Position numbers and translations under genes: made by a program. The notes beneath the pieces are model-generated. The model was not told the origin of the DNA, did not search any database, and saw nothing but the letters and a program-made list of their open reading frames with translations. DNA of 64,000 bases from DATNBU01 sp964476185. Its GTDB lineage: Bacteria > Desulfobacterota > Binatia > UBA1149 > CAITLU01. Where the stretch lies: the NCBI GenBank assembly GCA_964476185.1, contig CAYYZO010000003.1, positions 1-64,000 of the forward strand. The letters run 5' to 3'. Position 1 is the stretch's first letter; each line of letters opens with the position of its first letter. Below, in pieces: positions 24,637 through 32,965 of this stretch.

Positions 24637-24665
24637 CGTTTACGGATGGCAGGCCGCGAAGTCAA
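24637..24665 (-). promoter_or_regulatory. Promoter of the initiator tRNA
   Basis: Minus-strand TTGACT (24665-24660), 17-base spacer, TAAACG (24642-24637), then a G+C-rich discriminator of five bases before the mature tRNA 5' end. The predicted start of transcription falls on or within one base of the mature tRNA end. Confidence 0.5.
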
Positions 24666-24692
24666 GGTGGCGCCTCGAAACGACGCCGCGTG

Positions 24693-25890
24693 TCAGCGTC
24701 GCGAGCGCCGCGCCGCGCGCGCTCGCCGCTCGGCGCCGGCCGGATCCTGCGCCTCGGCCACCGCCCGCCGCAGCTCCTCGACCTCGGCGGCAGCGAGAGG
24801 ACGCACCTGGCCGACTTCGAGGCCGCCGAGCACGAGCGGCCCGACGGCATCCCGTCGAAGCTTCTCGACGCGCGAGCCGATGGCCTCGAACATCCGACGC
24901 ACCTGCTGGTTGCGTCCCTCCGCGATGCGCACGTCGAACCAGCTCTTGCCGTCGGCGTGACGGATTTCACGAACGTAGGCGGGCGCCGTCCGCGCGCCCG
25001 CGAGCTTCACGCCGGCGCGCAGGGCATCGACCGCCTCCCGCGAAGGGCGGGGACTCACCTTGGCCGCGTAGCGCTTCTCCACGTGATAGCGCGGATGCGT
25101 CAGCGCCTCGGTGAGCGCGCCGTCGTTGGTCAGCAGCAGAAGGCCGGAACTGTGGAAATCGAGCCGGCCGACCGGATGCAGGCCGGGAACCCCGAGAGCG
25201 GCCGCGACGTCGCCGACGCAGAAGCGTCCCTCGGGGTCGCGCAGCGTCGACACGCAGCCGACGGGCTTGTGGTAGGCGAAGTAGCGCGGCCTGGACGGGC
25301 CGTGCAGCAGCCGTCCGCTGACGCGCACGTGGTCCTGGCCTTCCCGTGCGCGTACCCCGGCCTCGGTCACCACGCGGCCGTTGACCTGGACCTCGCCGGC
25401 GGCGATCAGGCGCTCCGCTTCTCGACGCGAGGCGACACCCGCGCGCGCGAGCAGCACGTGGAGCCGGATGCCCTCCCCGGGCGACGTCCCGGACGCACGG
25501 CTCCCGGCGCCTTTCGACGCGCCCTTCGNNNNNNNNNNNNNNNNNNNNNNNNNNNNNNNNNNNNNNNNNNNNNNNNNNNNNNNNNNNNNNNNNNNNNNNN
25601 NNNNNNNNNNNNNNNNNNNNNNNNNNNNTCGGTGCGCCCTTCGGTGCGCTTCTCGGTGCGCCTTTCGACGCGCCCTTCGGTGCGCTTTTCGATGCCCCTT
25701 TCGACGCGGCACCCGGTACGCTCCCGGCGACACGCTTCGGTGTTCCCGAGGCGCGAGCCGGTCGCGCTTCAGTCTTCGTTGCGGGGCTCTTCCTCGGACC
25801 GGTCGTCCTCGGCTTCGGCTTCGTCGCCCGTTTCGCGGGTTTCTCCGCCGCCCTCGTCGGCTTCGTCCTCGGGCGATCGCTTCCCGGCAT
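24693..25890 (-). CDS. rluB: rRNA pseudouridine synthase (RluB/RsuA family), interrupted by an assembly gap
   Basis: Makes pseudouridine in rRNA. The C-terminal 250 residues are complete: S4 domain (LHVLLARAGVASRREAERLIAAG), then the synthase domain with the catalytic Asp in GRLDFHSSGLLLLTNDG and EGRNQQVRRMFEAIG. Upstream is a basic, disordered Lys/Ala/Ser/Gly/Pro stretch encoded by 12-bp tandem repeats, in which 100 N lie (25529-25628). The frames on the two sides agree only if the true gap is a multiple of three. The start is uncertain. I use ATG 25890, preceded by GGAGGACGAGG and overlapping scpB by about 120 bases, since no start codon is seen downstream of the scpB stop. It is the last gene of the M50-trpS-scpA-scpB-rluB operon. 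Confidence 0.85.
25507..25714. repeat. 12-bp tandem repeat array in rluB, with assembly gap inside
   Basis: Units such as GGTGCGCCCTTC and GACGCGCCCTTC repeat at least seven times between 25631 and 25714 and continue at 25507-25528 on the other side of the N run. Each unit encodes four residues of the type Lys-Gly/Ser-Ala-Pro/Ser on the minus strand. The repeat explains why assembly failed here, and the copy number is unknown. Confidence 0.85.
25529..25628. other. Assembly gap of 100 N inside rluB
   Basis: Exactly 100 N, probably a placeholder and not a measured size. Flanks share a 22-base match (25507-25528 and 25658-25679), but collapsing on it would break the rluB frame. Confidence 0.95.
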
Positions 25891-26560
25891 CTTCCTCGTC
25901 CTCCAGCGGCAGGATTGCTCCTTCCTCCCGCTCCTGGAAACCGCCCTGCTCCGACATCCGCTCGAACTCGTGGCCGAGTTCCGGCAGCGTCGGAAGTTCA
26001 CGAATGCTCTTCAGGCCGAACAGCTCGAGGAACTCCGTCGTCGTCGCATAGACGAGGGGACGACCCGGCACGTCCTTGCGGCCCACGACCTTCGCGAGCC
26101 GTCGCTCGACGAGCGATTCGAGCACGCCGCCGCTGTCGACGCCGCGCACCGTCTCGATCTCCTGGCGCGTCACCGGCTGCTTGTACGCTACGATCGCGAT
26201 CGTCTCGGTCGCGGCACGCGTCAGCCGCTGCGGGCGCTCGCGGAACAGCTTGCGCACGTACCGCTGGTGCTCGGGCGCGGTGCGCATCTGCCAGCCCCCG
26301 GCGACCTCGATCAGGCGAACTCCACGAGTCAGGTACTCGGTCGCGAGGTCGGCCAGGCACGCCTTGACCTCGTCGAGTGTCGAGCCCTCGACGAACTCCA
26401 CCATCTTCTTCGCCGGGAGCGGGTCGCCTGCCGCGAACAGCAGCGCCTCGATGAGCGGACGCAGCCGGTCGACCGGCCAAAGGCCGCTGCCGTCCGCCTG
26501 CGGCGGCGCCGAATCGTCGTCGGCGCCGGCGACCGGCGCCGTGGTTTCCTCTTCGTTCAC
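25769..26560 (-). CDS. scpB: Segregation and condensation protein ScpB
   Basis: Winged-helix subunit of the SMC-ScpAB condensin that organises the chromosome. It has 263 residues, GTG start 26560 with AGGAGGGATC upstream. The family core spans LRPLIEALLFAAGDPLPAKKM, GGWQMRTAPEHQRYV, RAATETIAIVAYKQPVTRQEIE, RGVDSGGVLESLVER and TTTEFLELFGLKSIRELP. The last 50 residues are a strongly acidic tail (EDEEDAGKRSPEDEADEG and onward), longer than usual. The start overlaps the scpA stop (GTGA). Confidence 0.95.
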   Translation of the reverse strand: MNEEETTAPVAGADDDSAPPQADGSGLWPVDRLRPLIEALLFAAGDPLPAKKMVEFVEGSTLDEVKACLADLATEYLTRGVRLIEVAGGWQMRTAPEHQRYVRKLFRERPQRLTRAATETIAIVAYKQPVTRQEIETVRGVDSGGVLESLVERRLAKVVGRKDVPGRPLVYATTTEFLELFGLKSIRELPTLPELGHEFERMSEQGGFQEREEGAILPLEDEEDAGKRSPEDEADEGGGETRETGDEAEAEDDRSEEEPRNED

Positions 26561-27417
26561 GATCCCTCCTGCCCGGCCGCGTCGGTCGCCGCGGCCCCGT
26601 CGCCGTCTTCGGGCGCCGCGACGTCGCCCTCGCCCCGCTCGTCCCCGGTGGCGCTCCCCGGCCCGTACATGTCGGTGAGGTTGGCGATGGCCTCGTCCAC
26701 GTCCTGGTCGACGAGGCGCACCCAGATCGGCCCGCAACGTCCTTCCTGCTCCGCCGCGATCACGCCGTTCTTGACCATCTCGAGCAGCCCGAGGAACGTC
26801 GCGATGATGAGACCGCGCGGCGCATCCTCCCCGAACAATTCCTGGAACTCGAGCCGCCCTGCGTCCTTCAGGCGATGGAACATCGAGCGCACGGCGTCGG
26901 CGACGCTGTACTCCTCGCGCGAGACCGTGTGCGGGCGACGCGCGGCCGCCTTCGCGAGCACGCGCCGAAGCGCGTCGAACAGGTCCGCCTGGTCCAGCCG
27001 CCGAAGCGGCACTTCTTCCTTCTCGCCCTCGGGAGGCGTCGGCGGCCGGCGAAACACGTCGCGGTCGAGCAGCGAGCGATCGCGCAGCGCGTCCGCCGCT
27101 TCGCGATAGCGCTGGTACTCCGCCAGCTGGCGGACCAGGTCGGCGACTTCCTCGTCCGGTTCGTCCTCGTCCTCGTCGTCGCGCGGCAGCAGCAGTCGCG
27201 ACTTCATGTACATCAGCGAGGCGGCCATCAGCAGGTACTCACCCGCGATGTCGAGGTTCAGTTCCTCGAACATGTTGATGTACGCGACGTACTGGTCCGT
27301 GATCTGCGCGATCGGCAGGTGGTAGATGTCGAGCTCGTTCGTGCGCACGAGGTGCAACAGGAGGTCGAGCGGTCCCTCGAACGCACTGAGCCGGACGGTG
27401 TAGGCCGGCGCCGCCAT
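26557..27417 (-). CDS. scpA: Segregation and condensation protein ScpA
   Basis: Kleisin subunit that bridges the SMC dimer, 286 residues. The N-terminal signature is YTVRLSAFEGPLDLLLHLV, followed by DIYHLPIAQITDQYVAY and EYLLMAASLMYMKSRLLLP. The C-terminal winged helix has LIIATFLGLLEMVKNG. The tail is acidic and Ala/Gly-rich. The ATG at 27417 shares one base with the trpS stop (TGATG), and the end overlaps scpB, so translation of trpS, scpA and scpB is coupled. Confidence 0.95.
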   Translation of the reverse strand: MAAPAYTVRLSAFEGPLDLLLHLVRTNELDIYHLPIAQITDQYVAYINMFEELNLDIAGEYLLMAASLMYMKSRLLLPRDDEDEDEPDEEVADLVRQLAEYQRYREAADALRDRSLLDRDVFRRPPTPPEGEKEEVPLRRLDQADLFDALRRVLAKAAARRPHTVSREEYSVADAVRSMFHRLKDAGRLEFQELFGEDAPRGLIIATFLGLLEMVKNGVIAAEQEGRCGPIWVRLVDQDVDEAIANLTDMYGPGSATGDERGEGDVAAPEDGDGAAATDAAGQEGS

Positions 27418-28424
27418 CAGAGGCCCATCCCCGCGCGCACCTCTTCCATGGTCGCCTCGGCCGCCTCGGCCGCACGCCGGCGGCCGTTCGAAAGGACCTC
27501 CGCGACGACGTCGCCGCGGCCGGCCAGTTCGCCGCGCCGCTGCTGGATCGGGGCGAGCTCGGCCTGCACGTGGCGGATCATGACCTTCTTGCAGTCCACG
27601 CAGCCGATCGAGGCGCTCCGGCACCCCTCGGCGAGCTCGGCCTTTTCCTCGGGCGTGCAGTAGATCTCGTGCAGGCGGAAGGCCGGGCAGTCCTTCGGAT
27701 CGCCCGGATCCGTGCGGCGCTGCCGGCGCGGATCGGTGACCATCCGCACGAGCTTGGAGTGGATCGTGTCCGCGTCGTCGGTCAGCGCCACCGCGTTGCC
27801 GTAGCTCTTGCTCATCTTGCGGCCGTCCGTGCCCGGCACGCGCGCGGCCTCGACGACCAGGCCCTTCGGCTCGCGGAACACCTCGCCGTACAGGCGGTTG
27901 AACCTTCGCGCGACCTCGCGCGTGAGCTCGACGTGCGGGAGCTGGTCCTCCCCGACGGGCACGGCGTCCGCCTTGTAGATCAGGATGTCCGCGGCCTGCA
28001 GGAGCGGGTAGCCGAGGAAGCCGTAGGTCGACAGGTCGCGCCCCTCGAGCTGCTCCTGCTGCTCCTTGTAGGTCGGCACACGCTCCAGCCAGGGCACCGG
28101 GATGATCATCGAGAAGAGCAGGTGCAGTTCGGCGTGCTCCGGGACCTCCGACTGGCGGAAGATCACCGCGCGCTCCGGATCGAGACCGACCGCGAGCCAG
28201 TCGAGGATCATCTCGTGCGTGTTCTCGCGGATCCCGGAGGGGTTCGCGTAGTCGGTCGTCAGCGCGTGCCAGTCGGCGACGAAGAAGAAGCAGCGCGACG
28301 TCTGCTGGAGGCGCGTCCAGTTCTTCAGCGCGCCGTTCAGGTGCCCGAGGTGCAGCGCGCCGGTCGGACGCGTGCCGGAGACGACGATCGGTTCGGGGTT
28401 CTTCTTCGCAGCAGCGTCGGCCAT
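27417..28424 (-). CDS. trpS: Tryptophanyl-tRNA synthetase with Cys motif for a 4Fe-4S cluster
   Basis: Charges tRNA-Trp. It has 335 residues. The class I signatures are ALHLGHLNG (HIGH) and DGRKMSKSYGN (KMSKS), with PLLQAADILIYKADAVPVGEDQ between. After the catalytic core there are cysteines spaced C-x21-C-x6-C-x2-C (DCPAF, EGCRS, IGCVDC), nearly the C-x22-C-x6-C-x2-C motif that binds a 4Fe-4S cluster in Thermotoga maritima TrpRS; an extra Cys lies in IYCTP. The gene starts four bases after the M50 protease stop and is the second gene of the operon. Confidence 0.95.
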   Translation of the reverse strand: MADAAAKKNPEPIVVSGTRPTGALHLGHLNGALKNWTRLQQTSRCFFFVADWHALTTDYANPSGIRENTHEMILDWLAVGLDPERAVIFRQSEVPEHAELHLLFSMIIPVPWLERVPTYKEQQEQLEGRDLSTYGFLGYPLLQAADILIYKADAVPVGEDQLPHVELTREVARRFNRLYGEVFREPKGLVVEAARVPGTDGRKMSKSYGNAVALTDDADTIHSKLVRMVTDPRRQRRTDPGDPKDCPAFRLHEIYCTPEEKAELAEGCRSASIGCVDCKKVMIRHVQAELAPIQQRRGELAGRGDVVAEVLSNGRRRAAEAAEATMEEVRAGMGL

Positions 28425-28428
28425 CGGA

Positions 28429-29097
28429 TCACACGAACAGGGAGACGATGCCCGTGCGCAGGAGGTGCGTCACGGGGCCGAGGACGTAGCCGAGCGCGGG
28501 CGTCATCAGCAGCGCCATCACGATGAAGAAACCGTAGGGTTCGACCTGGGCGAGCCGCCAGCCCAGTTCCCGCGGCAGCAGGCCGACGGCCACCCTCCCG
28601 CCGTCCAGCGGCGGGATCGGCAGCATGTTGAACACGGCCAGAACGATGTTCAGCTGCAGGCTCAGGGTGCACATGATGAAGAGCGGCTCGGCCACGCGCA
28701 GGCCCGTGCCGCCGGCCTCCGGCGACCCGACGCTGAAGTGGGCGACGATCGACATCGCGGCGGCGCTCGCGACGGCGAGGACGAGGTTCATCGCCGGTCC
28801 CGCCATCGCGACCAGCACCATGTCGCGCCGTGGATTGTGCAATCGGCCGAACGAGATCGGCACCGGCTTGGCCCAGCCGAACAGGAACGGCGCCCCGGTG
28901 AACAGCAGCAGGGCCGGAAGCGCGATCGTGCCGACCGGATCGACGTGGGCGAGCGGGTTCAGCGTGAGCCGCCCCATCACGGAAGCCGTATCGTCCCCGA
29001 GCCGCTTGGCCACGTAGCCGTGGGCCCATTCGTGGAAGACCACCGCCATCAGGAACGGCAGCACCCACACGGCGAGCATCGCGGGGTCGAAGTTCAT
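28429..29097 (-). CDS. Site-2-protease-family membrane metalloprotease (M50)
   Basis: Integral membrane protein of 222 residues. The zinc-binding HEWAHG is in the first helical region, followed by NPLAHVDPVGTIALPALLL, and the third ligand lies in the NMLPIPPLDGGR motif. There are four to six transmembrane helices. This compact form, without PDZ domain, is the one commonly found next to trpS-scpAB. Its substrate is unknown. GGGGGGACGAGCG precedes ATG 29097. It appears to be the first gene of the M50-trpS-scpA-scpB-rluB operon. Confidence 0.9.
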   Translation of the reverse strand: MNFDPAMLAVWVLPFLMAVVFHEWAHGYVAKRLGDDTASVMGRLTLNPLAHVDPVGTIALPALLLFTGAPFLFGWAKPVPISFGRLHNPRRDMVLVAMAGPAMNLVLAVASAAAMSIVAHFSVGSPEAGGTGLRVAEPLFIMCTLSLQLNIVLAVFNMLPIPPLDGGRVAVGLLPRELGWRLAQVEPYGFFIVMALLMTPALGYVLGPVTHLLRTGIVSLFV

Positions 29098-29200
29098 CGC
29101 TCGTCCCCCCGGCGGGGACGCGAATTCTGGGGTTGGAAGGGGCTCAAGACTGCCACGCATACCAGCGCCCCCAGGGGCGGGCAACCGGCCCTTCTGCGCA

Positions 29201-30139
29201 TCAGGTCGGCACCTTGCCGGTGCGACCTTCACGCGAAACTTTCATGCGCGAACGCGGGTGGTGCTGCCGATGCACCTCGGAGAGGCGGCCCGCCGCGACG
29301 TGGGTGTAGATCTGCGTCGTCGTGATGTCGGCGTGCCCGAGCATGAGTTGCACCGAGCGCAGGTCCGCGCCGCCCTCGACGAGATGGGTCGCGAAGCTGT
29401 GCCGCAGCACGTGCGGCGACAGGTGCGGGAGGCCCGCCTTCATCGCGAGCGTGCGCAGCCGCTTCCAGAACCCCTGGCGCGTCAGGCGCCGGCCGCGTCG
29501 CCCGACGAACAGCGTGCGGGAGCGGCCCGACGGATCGAGCACCGGGCGGCCGCGCGCGAGGTACTCCCGCACCGCCTCGGTAGCCCGGCTTCCGACGGGC
29601 ACCGCGCGCTCTTTCGACCCCTTGCCGAACACGGTCAGGTACCCCTGGTCGAGGTGGAGACCGCCGGGCACGAGATCGACGGCCTCCGAAACCCGCAGTC
29701 CGCAGCCGTACACGAGTTCGAGCATGGCGCGGTCGCGCGAAGCGAGCGCCTCGTCGCCGGCGGCAGCCCCGAGCAGCGCCACCACCTCGTCGACGGACAG
29801 GAACTTCGGCATCGGGCGGCTGCGACGACCGGTCCTCAGGTCGCGGACGGGAGAAACACTTAGACGCCCCTCCCTCACCAGATGCTTGAAGAAGCCGCGC
29901 ACCGCGGAAAGGCACCGCGCACGCGACGAAGGCGCCAGGCCCTCGGCCTCGAGGGACTCGAGGAACGAAACGAGGTCGGTGCGCTCGACGTCGGCCGGAG
30001 CGACGCGGCGCGCCTTCTCCATCGCCGCGCGGAGACGTCCGAGGTCGGCCGCGTATGCTTCGACCGAATTGCGCGACAGGCCTCGTTCGGCGGCCAGGTG
30101 GTCGAGGTACGCATCGATCTCGTCGGCGAGGGCGGCCAT
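29201..30139 (-). CDS. xerD: Site-specific tyrosine recombinase XerD
   Basis: Resolves chromosome dimers at dif together with XerC. It has 312 residues. The N-terminal SAM-like core-binding domain is YLDHLAAERGLSRNSVEAYAADL. The catalytic residues are the Arg in YGCGLRVSEAVDL, the Lys in GKGSKERAVP, HVLRHSFATHLVEGGADLRS (His and Arg), GHADITTTQIYTHV with the second His and the nucleophilic Tyr. No integron or phage context is present, so a housekeeping role is likely. The C-terminus has a basic extension. The ATG follows an extended minus-10 by six bases. Confidence 0.92.
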   Translation of the reverse strand: MAALADEIDAYLDHLAAERGLSRNSVEAYAADLGRLRAAMEKARRVAPADVERTDLVSFLESLEAEGLAPSSRARCLSAVRGFFKHLVREGRLSVSPVRDLRTGRRSRPMPKFLSVDEVVALLGAAAGDEALASRDRAMLELVYGCGLRVSEAVDLVPGGLHLDQGYLTVFGKGSKERAVPVGSRATEAVREYLARGRPVLDPSGRSRTLFVGRRGRRLTRQGFWKRLRTLAMKAGLPHLSPHVLRHSFATHLVEGGADLRSVQLMLGHADITTTQIYTHVAAGRLSEVHRQHHPRSRMKVSREGRTGKVPT

Positions 30140-30145
30140 GCCGGC

Positions 30146-30154
30146 AGCGTAGCA
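30146..30154 (-). promoter_or_regulatory. Extended minus-10 promoter of xerD, leaderless
   Basis: Minus-strand TGCTACGCT ends six bases before ATG 30139. The minus-35 region is poor, but the TGn extension compensates in such promoters. Confidence 0.45.
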
Positions 30155-30212
30155 TCCCGGCCGGGAGCGGTCGCGTTTCCCGGCGCCGCCCGCCTCGGAC
30201 CGGGGCGGGACG

Positions 30213-32927
30213 TCAGGCGGTCGCTGCTACGGGCGCTTCGTCGGAATCGAGCGCCGCGACGATCGTCCGGCGGATCTCGTCCAGCCGCTCGGGATCGTCG
30301 ATCTTCTGACGACCCGAGTCCGTCACGTAGAAGACGTCGAGGACCGCGGTCAGGTGGGTCGAGATCTTGGCCAGGTGGATGTCGAGGCCGAGACCCGAAA
30401 TCGCATCCGCGATCAGGAACAGCAGCCCCGGCCGGTCCCCCGCGTAGACATCGAGCACCGTGAAGTCCCGGGACTGCCGATTGTCGATCTCCACGCGCGT
30501 CGACCCGCGGCGCGCGCCCGTGCGGTCGCCGACGCGACGAGCCCTGCCGATCAGCTTCGTCCGCACGAGCGCGGCGGCGTCCAGGTCCGCCGTGAAGATT
30601 CCTTCGAGGGTTTCCGCGACGCTCGACCAGACGTCGGAGGCCTCCTCCTGTTCCTCCGCCGATTCGGCCGGCACGTGCTCGACGCGGAACACGTCGAGCG
30701 CCCAGCCGGTCGTCGTGGTGACCAGGCGCACGCTGAGGATGTTGAGGCCGTGCGCCGACAACGCGCCGACCATGTCCCGGAAAAGGCCGAGCCTGTCGCG
30801 CGCGCAGATCGTGAACTCCGTGAAGCCGCGCTCGGGGAAATGCTCCGCGCCGTGCCGGAACACCGCGTTGCCGACCGATTCGAACAAACGCCAGTGGTCG
30901 ACGATCTTCTCGTCCGGGTTGCCGAGGAAATACGACGTCGGAAGCGATGCGAGGAACGCCTCGAGCCTGGCGCGCTCCGCCTCTCCGGCCGCACGCTCGA
31001 GCAGGCGCCGGCGCGTGCGCTCGGCGCGGCGCTCCATGTCCGGCTGGCTGAAAGCCCCCGTCTCGAACGCCTCGACCGCCCGCCGGTACAGTTCGGCGAG
31101 CAGGTGGTCCTTCCAGCCGTTCCAGATCTGCGGTCCGACGGCGCGCATGTCCGCGAAGGTCAGCAGGTACAGCAGCGTCAGGTTCTCGGCCGTGCCGACC
31201 TCTTTCACGAAATCGAGCACGAGCCCCGGATCCTCGATGTCGCGCGTCTGCGCGAGCATCGACATCAGGAGATGGTTGCGCACGAGGAACTCGAGGGCGG
31301 CGCGGTCGTCCTCGTGCATGAAAAGGCGGTCGGCGACGTCACGCACCATGATGGCGCCCTTCTCGTCGTGGTCGCCGCCGTAGCCCTTCCCGAGGTCGTG
31401 GAACATCATCGCGAGGAACAGCAGCTCCGGTCGATCGCAGTCGCGCATCGTCTGGGTCAGGAACGGGCTGGTCTGCTGGAGTTCCCCCTGCCGCAGCGCC
31501 TCGAGCTCCCGGATGCCGATCAGCGAGTGCTCGTCGACGGTGTACACGTGGTAGTAGTCGTGCTGCACCATGCAGAACAGACGGCCGAACTCCGGGATCA
31601 GGCGGCCGAGCACGCCGAGCCGGTTCATGTTCGCGAGGGCCCGGTAGACCCCGTCGTTCGCTCGAAGGATCTCGAAGAACACGTCCACCGCCGCGCGGGC
31701 GCCGGCGACCTCGGGCGTCAGGAGGTCCAGGTTCTGCCGGACCAGCTCCCGCGCTCGCGTCGACAGCCGCACGTCGTGGCGCTGGCAGTCCCGGAACACG
31801 GCGATCAGGTTGACCGGATCGGCTTCGAACGCCTTCTCGTCGACGACCAGGCGGCCCGAGACGATGCCCACGCCCGGCCGAAGCGTGCGCTGCTTGACGA
31901 AGCGCTCGAGCAGCCCGGTCTTCTCCGGCGGCGCGAGCAGGCGGTCGACGACGTCCTCGGTGGTTCGCGACATCACCGCGGCGTGGTGGTAGTAGTCGCG
32001 CATGAACATGTCGCCGACCGAGTTGTTGCCCTCGGCCTGGTAGCCGAAGCGCTCCCCGATAGCGTCCTGGCGCTCGAACGTGAGCTGCTCGGTCTTGGCG
32101 CGGGACTGGAAGTGCAGCGCGACCCGCGTGCGCAGCAGGAACTCCCGCGCCGCGGCGAGTTCCTCGTACTCGCGCGCGGTGATCACCTCGCGCTCGAGCA
32201 GCCCCTCGAAGTCGGCGGCGTCGATCTTCACTCGCGCGATCCAGAGCGCGTGGTTCAGGTCCCTCAGGCCGCCCTGCCCCTCCTTGACGTTGGGCTCCAG
32301 GATGAACACCGAACCACCGTGCTTCTCGTGCCGCGAGCGAGCCTCCTCGATCTTCGCGGATATGAACCCGTCCACGTCCGTCGTGGCCAGCCGCCGGCGC
32401 ACCAGCGTCTCGTACTCGCCGGCCAGTTCCGGGCTGCCGCACAGGTAGCGGCCGTCGAGAAGCGAGGTGCGAATCGTCAGGTCGCCGGCCGCCAGGCTCA
32501 CGCATTCCGCGGCATTGCGCACCGCGTGGCCGACCTGCAGACGGGCGTCCCAGAGGCTGTACAGCAGCGACTCGGTGATCGTCTCGACGAACGGCGTCAC
32601 CGTCCCGGAGTGCAGGACGAGCAGGTCGACGTCGGACTGCGGGCACTGGTCCCGCCGCCCGTAGCCGCCGAGGGCGAACACCGCGCACTGCTGGCGGGTC
32701 CGGGCGTAGCGGCGGCTGTAGCGCTCGACCGCGGTCTCGAACAGGAAGCGCACGAGGTTGTCGAGGCAGACGGCGAGGCGCGAGACGGAGTCGGTGCCGC
32801 TCGCTCCGGCCCAATGGGCGACCTCGAGTTCGTCGCGAACAGCGTCGAAGTAGTCGCGCGCGACGTCGGAGAGCTTGCCGGAATAGCTGCCGGGCGCCGG
32901 CAGGATCGTCGAACGCGAGGGCGCCAT
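30213..32927 (-). CDS. glnD: PII uridylyltransferase/uridylyl-removing enzyme GlnD
   Basis: Bifunctional nitrogen sensor that uridylylates PII when glutamine is low and removes UMP when it is high. It has 904 residues, the family length. The nucleotidyltransferase motif is GGYGRRDQCPQSDVDLLVL (about residues 88-106), followed by the linker NVKEGQGGLRDLNHALWI, the HD domain (VDEHSLIGIRELE, FLAMMFHDLGKGYGGDHDEKGA) and two C-terminal ACT domains (TICARDRLGLFRDMVGALSAHGLNI and LDVYAGDRPGLLFLIADAISGLGL). It lies 38 bases after amiC and 73 before xerD, on the same strand. Confidence 0.96.
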   Translation of the reverse strand: MAPSRSTILPAPGSYSGKLSDVARDYFDAVRDELEVAHWAGASGTDSVSRLAVCLDNLVRFLFETAVERYSRRYARTRQQCAVFALGGYGRRDQCPQSDVDLLVLHSGTVTPFVETITESLLYSLWDARLQVGHAVRNAAECVSLAAGDLTIRTSLLDGRYLCGSPELAGEYETLVRRRLATTDVDGFISAKIEEARSRHEKHGGSVFILEPNVKEGQGGLRDLNHALWIARVKIDAADFEGLLEREVITAREYEELAAAREFLLRTRVALHFQSRAKTEQLTFERQDAIGERFGYQAEGNNSVGDMFMRDYYHHAAVMSRTTEDVVDRLLAPPEKTGLLERFVKQRTLRPGVGIVSGRLVVDEKAFEADPVNLIAVFRDCQRHDVRLSTRARELVRQNLDLLTPEVAGARAAVDVFFEILRANDGVYRALANMNRLGVLGRLIPEFGRLFCMVQHDYYHVYTVDEHSLIGIRELEALRQGELQQTSPFLTQTMRDCDRPELLFLAMMFHDLGKGYGGDHDEKGAIMVRDVADRLFMHEDDRAALEFLVRNHLLMSMLAQTRDIEDPGLVLDFVKEVGTAENLTLLYLLTFADMRAVGPQIWNGWKDHLLAELYRRAVEAFETGAFSQPDMERRAERTRRRLLERAAGEAERARLEAFLASLPTSYFLGNPDEKIVDHWRLFESVGNAVFRHGAEHFPERGFTEFTICARDRLGLFRDMVGALSAHGLNILSVRLVTTTTGWALDVFRVEHVPAESAEEQEEASDVWSSVAETLEGIFTADLDAAALVRTKLIGRARRVGDRTGARRGSTRVEIDNRQSRDFTVLDVYAGDRPGLLFLIADAISGLGLDIHLAKISTHLTAVLDVFYVTDSGRQKIDDPERLDEIRRTIVAALDSDEAPVAATA

Positions 32928-32965
32928 TTCAGCGCGGCCTCGCCGGGACGCACGGGCGGCGCGGC

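Noticed and set aside
25507..25679. Collapsing the rluB gap on the 22-base match at 25507-25528 and 25658-25679
   Set aside because: The match comes from the tandem repeat, is shorter than a typical k-mer and would leave rluB out of frame.
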